From positions 63,878-127,877 of the forward strand of contig JADMJV010000125.1 in the NCBI GenBank assembly GCA_018780265.1: DNA of 64,000 bases, written 5' to 3'. A program made the position numbers and the translations under genes. This document shows, one piece after another, positions 26,059-35,842 of the stretch. Source of the stretch: a bacterium. Its GTDB lineage: Bacteria; Vulcanimicrobiota; Xenobia; Xenobiales; JADMJV01. The notes beneath the pieces are model-generated. The model searched no databases. It was not told where the DNA came from and saw only the letters and a program-made list of their open reading frames with translations. Within the stretch, counting starts at the first letter, position 1. Every line of letters starts with the position of its first letter.

Positions 26059-27144
26059 CTACTGGCCCAGCGGTGTCACCTGCTGAGCTTCGATGAAGCC
26101 CTGCGGATTTGACGTTCCACTGATAGTTACCGTCTGTCCCTCGCGCAGCATGGGCATCATCATCTGAGGGTTGACCACCACGTTCTGCGGAATTTGAGTG
26201 CCCACCGCCTGCACTACCAGGCTGCGTGTGGCCGGATCGCACCGCAAAACGGTGGCCTGCATCTGCACCGGCGTCCCCTGGGCCATGGAGTTGACTCCTG
26301 GAAACATCGGTCCACCCTGATCGGGTTTGTCAGGATCGTCGCCGTTGAGCAGACTCTCCAGGCCACCGGTCTGGTTGGGGTTGTAATTGTTGGTCATATA
26401 AGGGTTCATGACGCCGGGTTGGTTGGTGGACATGTAGGGATTGGCCCCGGGATTCATCATGCCCGGATTCATGGAAGGATCGTAGCTCTGGGGAGGGGGC
26501 GGACTGAGCGACGGCTCGGGCTGATACTGCGGCTGAGGCTGAGGCTGCGCGGCCGAGGGGTTGGGCGCCGGAGGCACGGGACCCATTTCAAAACCGGGCG
26601 TGCCTTTGGACACCCGGGCAACCCCTGGATTTTGGGCGGCTGGCGCGGCGATGTTGGGGACAATTTCGGGCTGCTGATGGGGAAAGCCGCCGTTGGCCGC
26701 ATAGGCCCCGACATTCTTGGGTTTGGCGAGATCAGGTGAGTTGGGTGCGCGACCGCCTACCCCACCGGGCCCGGCCATATCGCCCATCCGTGTGTAGTAG
26801 GGCGAGGGAGCCTGGGTGGCCACATACTTGCTGGAGGATCCCCAGTCGGTAAGCAGGTCCACCTTGAGGGGCTTGTCGGCCATGGAACCGACCACTCGCA
26901 GCATGACTTTGGCCCCCTTGGGAATCGAGGACAGGGTGCGATTGCTGCCCATCCATTCGCATTTCGAATTGGGCTCAAATTGGGCTGTCCAGACCGTGCC
27001 GGTCTCACTCAAAATCACCACCCGGTTGCCGATGGCCGACTGGATCACGCCTGAAACGGTAGGCCGAACAACGTCGGCCAGAGCCAGCCCTGCACAGGTC
27101 AGGGCTGCCAGCAGGGCGAGGGCATGGGTGCGAGCTTTGAGCAT
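26059..27144 (-). CDS. Hypothetical secreted Pro/Asn-rich protein
   Basis: Signal peptide MLKARTHALALLAALTCAGLALA; low-complexity PQPQPQYQPEPSLSPPPPQSYDPSMNPGMMNPG middle; C-terminal domain starting near VQMQATVLRCDPATRSLVVQ. Confidence 0.75.
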   Translation of the reverse strand: MLKARTHALALLAALTCAGLALADVVRPTVSGVIQSAIGNRVVILSETGTVWTAQFEPNSKCEWMGSNRTLSSIPKGAKVMLRVVGSMADKPLKVDLLTDWGSSSKYVATQAPSPYYTRMGDMAGPGGVGGRAPNSPDLAKPKNVGAYAANGGFPHQQPEIVPNIAAPAAQNPGVARVSKGTPGFEMGPVPPAPNPSAAQPQPQPQYQPEPSLSPPPPQSYDPSMNPGMMNPGANPYMSTNQPGVMNPYMTNNYNPNQTGGLESLLNGDDPDKPDQGGPMFPGVNSMAQGTPVQMQATVLRCDPATRSLVVQAVGTQIPQNVVVNPQMMMPMLREGQTVTISGTSNPQGFIEAQQVTPLGQ

Positions 27145-27239
27145 ATCATTCTCCTAACACGGTCCAGGTCGCGACCCGGGGAGCTATCTTCCCTACAAAC
27201 ACATCGCCGACGGAGTTCCCGTCGGCGATGCTTGTCGGC

Positions 27240-28403
27240 TTATTGACCGGGCGCGCCTTGTGGAGGCGGTGCCTGGCCGGGCGGCGGGAACTGGTATCCG
27301 CAATTATAGCAGAAACGAGCCCCGGATTGGTTGGGTGCCTGACATTGTCCGCAGGCCTGCGTCTCGGGCGGAGCCTGAGGCGGGTAGCCTCCTTGGGGCG
27401 GCGGCGGGTAGCCGCCCTGTTGCGGAGGGGGATAGCCAGGCGGCGGATAGCCAGGCTGGCCTCCCTGAGGGGGGTAGCCGGGAGGGGGATAGCCATAACC
27501 CGGCGGCGGTGGATACCCGGGCGGCGGGTAGCCGTAGCCGGGCGGAGGATAGCCCATCTGACCGGCCATCATCTGAGGCATCATCATGCCCATTCCCATG
27601 CCGGCACCCATTTGCATGGCCTGGCCTCCCCCACCAGGGTTTTTGGCCATCTCCACCATGGCGTTGGCGGCCTGGTACTGGGAGTAATTTTGCACACCCA
27701 GAGCGCCCATTTTGGCGCGCATCCGGAAAGCTTCCTGGATCTCTTCGGGAACCGAAACATCCTGTATAAAAAAGTCGATCAGTTCGATGCCAAACTTACC
27801 AAAGTCGTTGCGCACTTTGACTTTCATAGCGGCGGCCAGTTCGGAAATGTCGCCCCGGATCTTGGCATAAGATTCGAAGTTGGTGCCGATCAGGTCGTTG
27901 AGATGGGTGCGCAGGCTGCCCTTGAGATACTGATTGAGAGCCGTGGCCGTATACAGCCGCTGGCTGCCGACCAGATTGTTGAGGAAAAGCATGGGCTCGG
28001 TGATGCGGATGGAGAAGCTGCCAAAGGCGCGCAACTGCACCCAGCCCAGGTCGGGGTCTTTGAGGTCAATGGGATTGGGGGTGCCCCATTTCATCTCGGA
28101 GAAAACCCGCAGACTGATGAAGTAGACTTCGGCCGAGAAGACGTTGGAGCCACCCGTGAATCCCTTGATAAAACCTTCAATGATGGGCAGGTTGGCGGTG
28201 GTCAGGGTGTGGCGGCCAGGACCGAACGTGTCCAACGCCTTGCCGTCGCGGAAGAACACCGCCACCTGCGATTCGCGTACGGTGAGTTGGCTCCCGAACT
28301 TGATATCCCCGGCCCCATGCTCGGGCCAGCGGTAAACAATATGGTCCGGATGGGGATCGGGCCATTCAATAACGTTGATCAGTTCTTTTGACTTTCCGAA
28401 CAC
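27240..28403 (-). CDS. SPFH-domain protein with GYPPPGYPP repeats and C-terminal zinc ribbon
   Basis: LINVIEWPDPHPDHIVYRWPEHGAGDIKFGSQLTVRESQVAVFFRDGKALDTFGPGRHTL; ACGQCQAPNQSGARFCYNCG. Confidence 0.9.
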   Translation of the reverse strand: MFGKSKELINVIEWPDPHPDHIVYRWPEHGAGDIKFGSQLTVRESQVAVFFRDGKALDTFGPGRHTLTTANLPIIEGFIKGFTGGSNVFSAEVYFISLRVFSEMKWGTPNPIDLKDPDLGWVQLRAFGSFSIRITEPMLFLNNLVGSQRLYTATALNQYLKGSLRTHLNDLIGTNFESYAKIRGDISELAAAMKVKVRNDFGKFGIELIDFFIQDVSVPEEIQEAFRMRAKMGALGVQNYSQYQAANAMVEMAKNPGGGGQAMQMGAGMGMGMMMPQMMAGQMGYPPPGYGYPPPGYPPPPGYGYPPPGYPPQGGQPGYPPPGYPPPQQGGYPPPPQGGYPPQAPPETQACGQCQAPNQSGARFCYNCGYQFPPPGQAPPPQGAPGQ

Positions 28404-28915
28404 TAACGCACCCCTTTCAGAAGCCGCTCACGCTCGTCCAATTTGGAGTCGACCGCGCGGATCGCTTTCTCCAGGTCGCTGATGCGGGCTTTGACGTTGT
28501 CGCCTTCCAGGCTGCTAGTCAGACCTAGCAGGGCTTCGTCAGCGTGCTGCAGTTCGTTGACCAGACTGAGGTCGAACTCGTAGATCCGATTGAGTTCTTC
28601 TTCGTTGACCTGATTTTGGTCAAAAAAACCGGAGTAGCCGTAACTGGCGCTGCGCAGGCGGCCAGCCACCCGGTCGACGATGTTGTTGACATCATCGAGC
28701 TTGGTCATCAGCTTCATTTGGCCGCCTTCCAGCAATTGTTCCTGAGCATCTTGAACCTTGCGTTTCAGTTCGCTCAAGCCCTTGGCCATGAAGTCGCGCT
28801 GCAACTTGTCTGCGTCGCGGCGGCGCTCGCGATCGAGGTAGCCCCCGAAGCCCGGAATCTTGCGCATCAAGTCTTCGAGCTTACCGGCGGCTCCCGTTTC
28901 AGTGGTGTGATCCAT
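28403..28915 (-). CDS. Coiled-coil protein coupled to the SPFH gene
   Basis: 1-nt overlap with SPFH ORF; KLEDLMRKIPGFGGYLDRERRRDADKLQRDFMAKGLSELK helical. Confidence 0.75.
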   Translation of the reverse strand: MDHTTETGAAGKLEDLMRKIPGFGGYLDRERRRDADKLQRDFMAKGLSELKRKVQDAQEQLLEGGQMKLMTKLDDVNNIVDRVAGRLRSASYGYSGFFDQNQVNEEELNRIYEFDLSLVNELQHADEALLGLTSSLEGDNVKARISDLEKAIRAVDSKLDERERLLKGVR

Positions 28916-29013
28916 ACTTGCTCCCCTTTTCCCAGAGTCATTCCGCTATCCGGAAACTGGGCAAATGTGCCTATCGGCAACTTTTTTGACAATAGTCAAC
29001 TCTAAATGAAACT

Positions 29014-31020
29014 TCAAGTGCTAATCGGTATCTTCCTTTGTAGCCACTCGACTCCCTTCGCCAGAGTCCAGAGAATTCCGGCATAGATCCAGCCCAACAG
29101 GCAGCCTAACACCCCTCCCAGCAGGCAACGTATGAGGGAGACATAGAGGGGGGTATGCACGTGAGCAAAGGTGTCCAACTGACCGCACTGACCGGTGGCC
29201 CCGATCAGAATCATCACGGCTGTTGCTTCGCGCCAACCCCAGCGCAAAAAGAGCGGAGCCATAAGCATGGCCGGGTGGGCCAGCAAGAACTCCTTGAAGC
29301 GGGGACGCACACCCAGCGCCTGATCCAACACCATGCGCAGATAGCGTTCGCCTTCCATGGAATCGCCTACGTCGGTGCCGGCCATATTGCCGGTGCGCAT
29401 GGTGTAGACGATGCCGCCTACGGCCAGAATGCCCAGCCCTACCAGTTGGTAGAGCTTGAGCGGGGCCACCCCGATGCGCAGCCAGTGGCCGCGCTCGGGC
29501 CCGGAGATCATCCAGGCCAGTGCGATCAGGACGGGCATGATCACGGTCACGACTTTGACCCCGCGGAAGACGTCCAGGCCCAATTTGTAGGTGGTTTCCT
29601 GCAAGAAGCAACTGGCGATCCAGGCCCCTGCCAGGCTGATCAAAAACATGCGCAGCCAGGCCAACGTGGATTGCGCCATAATCTGGCCAAAATTGTTCCG
29701 ACTGGCCGCCTGACGCAGGGCCGAAAACTGGCTGACGGTAGCCAGCAAGCTGGCCGTGCAAGCCGTTCCCAGGGCCATGGCGGCCAACCACAGGTGAATC
29801 TGGGCGGCCACTGCATTGAGTGCGGCGAAGCCCACCAGCGTGCCCACCGCCAGAGAGGCTGGAACCGAAAGATAGCCCAACACCACCAGCCAGAAGGCGC
29901 TGAGGCCGGCCAGCGATAGCAACGCGATGGAAATCCGGTCGGGCTGCACTTCGCGGCTAAAGGTAGCCGCCTCACCCAGCAAATTCTTGCCGTTCAATTG
30001 CTCATAAACGGCCCCGAACATCTCCGAATTGGCGTGCTCAAAGCCCTTGTCAGGACTGGGATCGTGAGCGTAAGGGCGCATGTAGAGCACGGTCAAATTG
30101 CGCTCGCGGGCGGCCAGAGTATACATCTGGGCCACTCTCGCGGGCTTGAGAGTGGCCTGCTGAGCGGGCGGTACCGTAAAGACGCGCACGGTGTTGGTTG
30201 GCAACTGGCGCACCAACGTCTCCACGCCTTTCTGCTGGGTGATTTTGGGCAACTCGATAAAGCCCAGCTTCCAATCGTGGCCGGCAATCATTTGAGCCGT
30301 CTCTTCCAGGATGGGCGGATCAGCCCCGTAGCCCAACACCTCGTTGCTGGCCCCACCAAAGATCAATCCCTGAGCCTTCACCTGGTGACTCAGGCGATCC
30401 AGATAGGCACGCACGGCCGGCAAGGTGATCGGCGGCTTGTTCTCAGGTCGCAACCAGACGTCCAACTTTTTCTCACGGGCTGCCGCCAGTCCCCAGTTGG
30501 GAAAACAAATTCCAATACCCTGCACGGTCCGCAGGGGCAGAGCGATCTCCACCACCCGAGCGGCCTGGTATCGCGGAGAATTTACGGTGAACGGCTTGAC
30601 CTTGTCAGCCCCAAAAGCCTCGACGCAGGCCTGCTGTAGGGCGTCGAACTTCATCAAGCCGTCCTGGCTCCACTGCACCAGGTAAGTATACTGAGGATTG
30701 GGTTGTCCCTCTCCACCGCTGCCCTGGCCGGTGTCTGCACCCAGGGCAACGCCACTGAAGACACTGCAGACTCCGTAGTTCTCCAGTTCTTCGGCGCGCA
30801 GTTCGGCGAAGGCCAGGGCGCTGACTCCCCTCTCGGTGAATTCGGGCAAGGCGTCTTCCCATTTTTGGCCGCGCGAGCGGGCCAGATCGACCAGACTGTT
30901 GTAGTCTAACACCATCTGGACCTTGGCGTGAGCGGCCTCCTGTTGCCAGCGCTGGGAGTGCCAAAAACAGGCGGTGAGCAGCGAGATCAGGCAACAAACC
31001 CACAACCCTTTACGAATCGG
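29014..31020 (-). CDS. DUF5693-like multi-TM protein (true start probably near 31020)
   Basis: DYNSLVDLARSRGQKWEDALPEFTERGVSALAFAELRAEELENYGV, QGIGICFPNWGL, C-terminal TM bundle; ORF-track extension to 31305 lies inside the neighbouring gene and is not credible. Confidence 0.75.
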   Translation of the reverse strand, partial: PIRKGLWVCCLISLLTACFWHSQRWQQEAAHAKVQMVLDYNSLVDLARSRGQKWEDALPEFTERGVSALAFAELRAEELENYGVCSVFSGVALGADTGQGSGGEGQPNPQYTYLVQWSQDGLMKFDALQQACVEAFGADKVKPFTVNSPRYQAARVVEIALPLRTVQGIGICFPNWGLAAAREKKLDVWLRPENKPPITLPAVRAYLDRLSHQVKAQGLIFGGASNEVLGYGADPPILEETAQMIAGHDWKLGFIELPKITQQKGVETLVRQLPTNTVRVFTVPPAQQATLKPARVAQMYTLAARERNLTVLYMRPYAHDPSPDKGFEHANSEMFGAVYEQLNGKNLLGEAATFSREVQPDRISIALLSLAGLSAFWLVVLGYLSVPASLAVGTLVGFAALNAVAAQIHLWLAAMALGTACTASLLATVSQFSALRQAASRNNFGQIMAQSTLAWLRMFLISLAGAWIASCFLQETTYKLGLDVFRGVKVVTVIMPVLIALAWMISGPERGHWLRIGVAPLKLYQLVGLGILAVGGIVYTMRTGNMAGTDVGDSMEGERYLRMVLDQALGVRPRFKEFLLAHPAMLMAPLFLRWGWREATAVMILIGATGQCGQLDTFAHVHTPLYVSLIRCLLGGVLGCLLGWIYAGILWTLAKGVEWLQRKIPIST

Positions 31021-31993
31021 CTTCGTCCCCGCCGTCTTCTTCGTGCTGACTGTCTTCCTCGCGCAGGCGTTTGACCAGCTCTTCCTGGCTGCGCCGCTTG
31101 ATTTCGCGCAGGATCTCGTCTTGATTGGGCTGGCCGTATTCGTAGTAAAGTCGGCTGGTCTCCCCCACCATCCAGGTGGCGCTATAGGCCAGGGAGCCTT
31201 TGCTGAGCCAGCCCAATCCCGGAACCAATCCGACCAACAGGCGGGCCACCCGACGCCAGCCAAACGAGCCCCCGATGACGGGCCACAGCTCGCCCATTCG
31301 GTCAAAGAAATCCAGACTGCGATAGTGCAGGGCGGCCATCAACAGGCAAAGGTGAATCTGGCTGGCGGTCATGGCGATGGTCTCGCCGGTGGTGGCGAAA
31401 AAGCGCCACAAGGTCCCCACCACCGGGATGGGCGGGGCGGCCAGCGTGGAGGCCAGGGCCATTCGGGCGTTGCGCGCCGAAGTGCGCCGAATGACCTGGT
31501 GGGCGTAAGACTCGCGCAGGGTAGAGAAGTCGCGGGCCAGTCGGATGGCCAGCCCGGGGAAAGCCCGGGGTAGCCGGTAAGCAAACTGGGGGCCGGGGTC
31601 CAGCGGGTCCAACTGATGAATTCGCGGCAGCGTGCCGGGCACAATGTCGGGAGCCTTGGCTTCGCTGTTCTCGACAATCCACAGGCAGGGCACGCTGTCC
31701 GGGATAGACTCGGCGTGTTCGCGCAGCCATTCCGTGGACGGCAGTTCTGAGCCCAGATGAATCACGCAGGCACTGACGTCCGACCAATCGTCGGCATCGA
31801 TAGGCCAGCTCCGTTGTTCGATGGGCAGTTCCTGGGCCCGGGGGTGCAACTCGCCCAACCAGCCCAGCACCCGCGTGGTGTCGGCCCGCTCTCCCAAAAA
31901 CACCACCTTTACCGGGTGGTCGAGGCGGCGTTGCAGGACGTCCAGCGAATAGCGCGCTCGATAGATACGGTAAAGCAAGTCGAGAGTATTCAT
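31010..31993 (-). CDS. Hypothetical membrane-associated protein, remote GTPase/DUF697-like organisation
   Basis: MNTLDLLYRIYRARYSLDVLQRRLDHPVKVVFLGE; C-terminal hydrophobic region; ATG at 31993 preferred. Confidence 0.6.
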   Translation of the reverse strand: MNTLDLLYRIYRARYSLDVLQRRLDHPVKVVFLGERADTTRVLGWLGELHPRAQELPIEQRSWPIDADDWSDVSACVIHLGSELPSTEWLREHAESIPDSVPCLWIVENSEAKAPDIVPGTLPRIHQLDPLDPGPQFAYRLPRAFPGLAIRLARDFSTLRESYAHQVIRRTSARNARMALASTLAAPPIPVVGTLWRFFATTGETIAMTASQIHLCLLMAALHYRSLDFFDRMGELWPVIGGSFGWRRVARLLVGLVPGLGWLSKGSLAYSATWMVGETSRLYYEYGQPNQDEILREIKRRSQEELVKRLREEDSQHEEDGGDEADS

Positions 31994-32047
31994 ATTGCCG
32001 GAGGCTTCCCAGGCACAGGGAGGTTTCCTCCAGCGGCCACCAGGAAA

Positions 32048-32075
32048 AAGGCGAGCCCCCGCGGGGGCTCGCCTT
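32048..32075 (-). terminator. Terminator after serC
   Basis: AAGGCGAGCCCCC-GC-GGGGGCTCGCCTT perfect stem, followed by TTTCCTG on minus strand. Confidence 0.9.
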
Positions 32076-32080
32076 GTCAA

Positions 32081-33190
32081 CTAGCCGTTTTTCTGCTGAA
32101 ATTCCTTCATAAAGTCGATCAGAGCGGCCACCCCTTCGAGGGGGAAGGCGTTGTAGAGACTGGCTCGCAGGCCGCCCACGTCGCGGTGCCCCTTGAGTCC
32201 GTCCAGTTTGGCCGCCTGGGCTTCTTTGACAAACTTCTTCTCCAGGTCTTCATTGCCCATGCGCCAGGTGATGTTCATCAAGCTTCGGCTGTCTGTTTGG
32301 GCGTGAGGTTTGTAATACCCGCCGCTGGCATCCATGTAGTCATACAGTTGGTTGGCTTTTTGTTGATTGAGCTGGAGCATCTTGTCCAGGCCGCCTACAT
32401 CGTTGAGCAACCATTTCATGACCAGATGCAGAATGTAGATGGTGAAGACGGGCGGGGTATTGTGCATGGAAGCACCGGCCACCATTTTTTTATAGTCGAG
32501 CATGGTGGGCAACTGAGTGCCCACCTGACGATCTAGAAGATCCTTGCGGATAATCACCACGGTGGCCCCGGCCGGTCCTACGTTCTTCTGGGCGCCCGCG
32601 TAGATCAAGGCATACTTCTTGATGTCGATGGGCCGATGCATAAAATCGGACGAAGCATCGCAAATCAAGGGCACCGAGCCACAGTCGGGGTCGTAGTGAA
32701 ACTCGATTCCTTCGATGGTTTCATTGGACGTCATATGCAGGTAAGCAGCTCCCTCGCTGGGCTGGAACTCGCCAGCACGGGGAACGCGCGAGAACTTCTC
32801 GGCACTCCCATCCCAGACCACCTTGACGGGTCCGCACTTTTTGGCCTCGCCGATGGCCTTCTTGGACCAGGCGCCCTGCAACAGATAGTCGGCCGAAGTG
32901 CTGGCGCTGAGAAAGTTCATGGGAATCATGGAGAACTGGGTGGTGGCTCCCCCTTGCAAAAAGAGAACGGCGTAGTCGTCTGGAATGCCCAGCAGAGTGC
33001 GCATATCTTGTTCGGCGGTGCCGATGATTGCCTCAAAGGGCGGAGAGCGATGACTGATTTCCAGGATGGAAGCACCCACGCCCGGCAGGCAAAGGAGATG
33101 CTGTTGAGCCTCCTGGAGTACCTTGAGGGGCAAAGTGGCGGGTCCAGCAGAGAAGTTAAAGACTCGGTCTGAAACAGTGGCGGTAGACAT
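32081..33190 (-). CDS. serC: Phosphoserine aminotransferase SerC
   Basis: VFNFSAGPATLPLKVLQEAQ; EISHRSPPFEAII; LIYAGAQKNVGPAGATVVIIRKDLL; GLRASLYNAFPLEGVAALIDFMKEF. Confidence 0.97.
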   Translation of the reverse strand: MSTATVSDRVFNFSAGPATLPLKVLQEAQQHLLCLPGVGASILEISHRSPPFEAIIGTAEQDMRTLLGIPDDYAVLFLQGGATTQFSMIPMNFLSASTSADYLLQGAWSKKAIGEAKKCGPVKVVWDGSAEKFSRVPRAGEFQPSEGAAYLHMTSNETIEGIEFHYDPDCGSVPLICDASSDFMHRPIDIKKYALIYAGAQKNVGPAGATVVIIRKDLLDRQVGTQLPTMLDYKKMVAGASMHNTPPVFTIYILHLVMKWLLNDVGGLDKMLQLNQQKANQLYDYMDASGGYYKPHAQTDSRSLMNITWRMGNEDLEKKFVKEAQAAKLDGLKGHRDVGGLRASLYNAFPLEGVAALIDFMKEFQQKNG

Positions 33191-33268
33191 CAAAAGGCCT
33201 CCTAGATTGATTGCAGCCCAGCTTTTCTCTGTGGCTCTGTCGGGTTCCTCGGCAGCACCGGCCAAATT

Positions 33269-33299
33269 AAAAAGCCCACTACCGAAGCAGCGGGCTTTT
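33269..33299 (-). terminator. Terminator after 33317-33928 gene
   Basis: AAAAGCCCaCT...AGcGGGCTTTT. Confidence 0.75.
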
Positions 33300-33316
33300 C
33301 GTCAGGTCCGGGGACT

Positions 33317-33928
33317 TTAGTAGCCGTCGGACAGGTTGGCGTCGATGTGCGGGTCGTAGAAGTTGCCCTGATCCTTGGCGCCACATTTGCTGGTGCCGTT
33401 GTAAAACTGCTCCTTTTGGACGTACCAGCGCTGCCAGGCACCAATCATATACTGACCTGCATAGGCCTCGCCCACTTCAAAAACTCGGCCACGAGTATCC
33501 CAATGCAAAGGAATCTGCATGGCTTTCAAGGCCGCTTGAAGCTCGACATAGGTAGCACCGCCAAAGCGAACGGTGGGTAGCTTGGTATTGATCGATTCGA
33601 CCTGCATCTGAAACGGGCTCCCCTTGGGGTTTCCCTGGCTGCTCAGATACCAGTTTTTCACATTGTGGCGGCGCGGCAGACCCAGGGCCTTGCCAAACGA
33701 CTCCACATTCACGAAGGGGCGGTCGCCGATGAAGGCCCAGCGACCTTCGAAATTTTTGCCATCAATGCGAATGACGCATCCGTTTCGATTGGCGAACTCC
33801 AGGGTTTGCGATTGTTCGCTGCTTAGCCAGTCGGCCGACGAACTGCCGGAAAGAGAAGCGAAAAGGGCAGCTCCTGCGAGGACCGAAAATGTAAATCTCT
33901 TCACGTGGATAGAGACTCCTTTCTCCAC
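33317..33928 (-). CDS. Hypothetical secreted protein
   Basis: Signal peptide KRFTFSVLAGAALFASLSGSSSA; dedicated terminator. Confidence 0.7.
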   Translation of the reverse strand: MEKGVSIHVKRFTFSVLAGAALFASLSGSSSADWLSSEQSQTLEFANRNGCVIRIDGKNFEGRWAFIGDRPFVNVESFGKALGLPRRHNVKNWYLSSQGNPKGSPFQMQVESINTKLPTVRFGGATYVELQAALKAMQIPLHWDTRGRVFEVGEAYAGQYMIGAWQRWYVQKEQFYNGTSKCGAKDQGNFYDPHIDANLSDGY

Positions 33929-34085
33929 ACTGAACGTATATTGTGTTCGCTGCGGCGTTCGTCGCCTCGGGTACCTTCCCTGCCAGTAGGGGCAGCAACC
34001 GCAAAAAAGAAGGGAATTCCAAGAGTTCGTGAAAGATATTCAACTTCGTGACACACCCTCTTCTTAAGCTGGCGGTCGTCTGCCC

Positions 34086-35738
34086 ATGAATCCCCACTTG
34101 CTGACCGACCCACGTCTGCTCTTCGTTGTGTGCATTTCTGGGGTCGTCTCCATGCTGGGCAGCCTCAATATTGCCGCTCGCCCGGCTGCCGTGATCACCG
34201 GCCGGGTCGCTCAGGCCACCACCATCTCCTCTATCTTTTTCATGGTGAGCCGCTTTGCCAACATGTTTTACCTGCCGCTGATGGCCGGTTTTGTGGGGGC
34301 GGTTGAACATACGGGCAACACCGGTCAACTTTTGCAGCAGATCCAATGGGTGGTGATCGGTTCTTCCTTAGGCAGCCTGGCTTCGTGGGTGCTGCTGCCC
34401 AACTTTGTCAGTCTTTTCTGTTATCTGGTTGAGATATTGGACGAGCAAGGGATCCGCGGCTGCGCCCGCCCCTCGGTGATGGTTCAGGCACTGGCCCATT
34501 TTTGCAAGCGCCATCCCATGCCCGCCTCACTGGGTCGCCTGCAAGGGATCCCGGCCGGTTTTCTGCTATTCAATGTCTTCGCCACCGCAGTCTGGACCGT
34601 GGGGGCCTTGAGCGCCGTCTACTGCAGCGCAGTTTTCCCTAACTATAAGAGCACCGCCCTCCTTCTGTCAGGGCTGGTGAATGCTTTCGCCGCCATCGCC
34701 TTTTCGGTCTGGGTCGACCCTCAGGCCGCCCTGATCACCGATGAAGCCATCAAGGAAGAGCGGGACGCCGGCCAGGTGTATGCTGCCGCCATCCATTTGG
34801 GGGCGGGCAATTTTTGGGGGTCGCTGATGGGCTTGCTGGTGTTGCCGGTGGGGATCCAGATCATCAGCCAGGCGACTCAGGCCATCGGCGGCCAGGGCGG
34901 GCAGGTGGCCGGCAGCATTTGGACCATTGTGCTCATCAATGTCGGCCTCACCGTGCTGGCCTCCACCACCTATGCGGCCCGGGTATCGGCGGTGATCACC
35001 AGGCAGATCGCCACAGCTCTGGCCATTTACAACCTGTTCTTTCTGATTGCCAGACTCTCCGGACAGGTGTATGGACCCTTGCTGGGCAGCACGGCCGACC
35101 ACATGGTGTCGCAGCATCAGGTCCTGCAGTTGGAAATGCTCTTTCGCCAGGTGCTGGCTGGCGCCAGCCTGGGCGCGTTCATTGGACTTTTGTTCTTGCC
35201 CACATTTGTGGAAGTGATCAATCAGGCGGTCTTCCAATTGCAGGAGCGAGGGTCCATTCCGGCAGTTTTGCTGCGCTGCCTGCATCCAGCCAGTTGGCCC
35301 ACGATGATAGGCTGCCTGCGCCCCCCCGGGGTGCTGGGAGTGCGATTTAAGGACATCAGCAGGATCCCCCGACCGTTTTTGCTAGGCAACGTGATTGTGC
35401 TGGCGGTGCACTCGGTAGGGACCATGGCGGCCATTCACGCCGGGGCCCAACTCCATGACAATCACGCCGCGGCCAGCTCGGCCACACTGCTCTCCAGCGT
35501 TGTCAACGGGGTGGCAACGATTATGCTGGGACTGGTGGTCGATCCCACCCTGGCCCGCATCACGGATCAGTGCAAACAAGAGAAACGCGACGCCAGCGAC
35601 ATCAAAGTGGCGGCCGTATTTCTGCTGGGCGGTATGTTGCTGGGCACATTGCTCTCTCAGGTGGTATTTGGCCCGGCCAGTTGGTTTATACAGACCTGTG
35701 CCGTGATGCTGGCCACTCCGATGCAGGCCACCCGCTAG
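34086..35738 (+). CDS. Membrane protein built from two Amj-like (DUF2837-like) halves
   Basis: Repeated pairs AARPAAVITGRVAQATTISSIFFMVSRFANM / AARVSAVITRQIATALAIYNLFFLIARLSGQ and VDPQAALITDEAIKEERDAG / VDPTLARITDQCKQEKRDAS. Confidence 0.82.
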   Translation: MNPHLLTDPRLLFVVCISGVVSMLGSLNIAARPAAVITGRVAQATTISSIFFMVSRFANMFYLPLMAGFVGAVEHTGNTGQLLQQIQWVVIGSSLGSLASWVLLPNFVSLFCYLVEILDEQGIRGCARPSVMVQALAHFCKRHPMPASLGRLQGIPAGFLLFNVFATAVWTVGALSAVYCSAVFPNYKSTALLLSGLVNAFAAIAFSVWVDPQAALITDEAIKEERDAGQVYAAAIHLGAGNFWGSLMGLLVLPVGIQIISQATQAIGGQGGQVAGSIWTIVLINVGLTVLASTTYAARVSAVITRQIATALAIYNLFFLIARLSGQVYGPLLGSTADHMVSQHQVLQLEMLFRQVLAGASLGAFIGLLFLPTFVEVINQAVFQLQERGSIPAVLLRCLHPASWPTMIGCLRPPGVLGVRFKDISRIPRPFLLGNVIVLAVHSVGTMAAIHAGAQLHDNHAAASSATLLSSVVNGVATIMLGLVVDPTLARITDQCKQEKRDASDIKVAAVFLLGGMLLGTLLSQVVFGPASWFIQTCAVMLATPMQATR

Positions 35739-35842
35739 TTACAGGAGTTCCCGAACGGGATGCCTAACAGGGTGGCAGGGACATTGTCTTTGAATTCCGA
35801 CAGCGACATAGGTAACTTAACCCTCACAAGCGTGCGTCCACG

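Noticed and set aside
27360-27560. Tandem-like GC-rich repeats
   Set aside because: Explained by GYPPPGYPP coding low complexity of the SPFH protein
27228-28391. 387-aa plus-strand ORF
   Set aside because: Antisense to SPFH gene including its low-complexity repeats
31021-31305. N-terminal extension of DUF5693-like ORF
   Set aside because: Lies inside the upstream coding sequence and has non-protein-like composition
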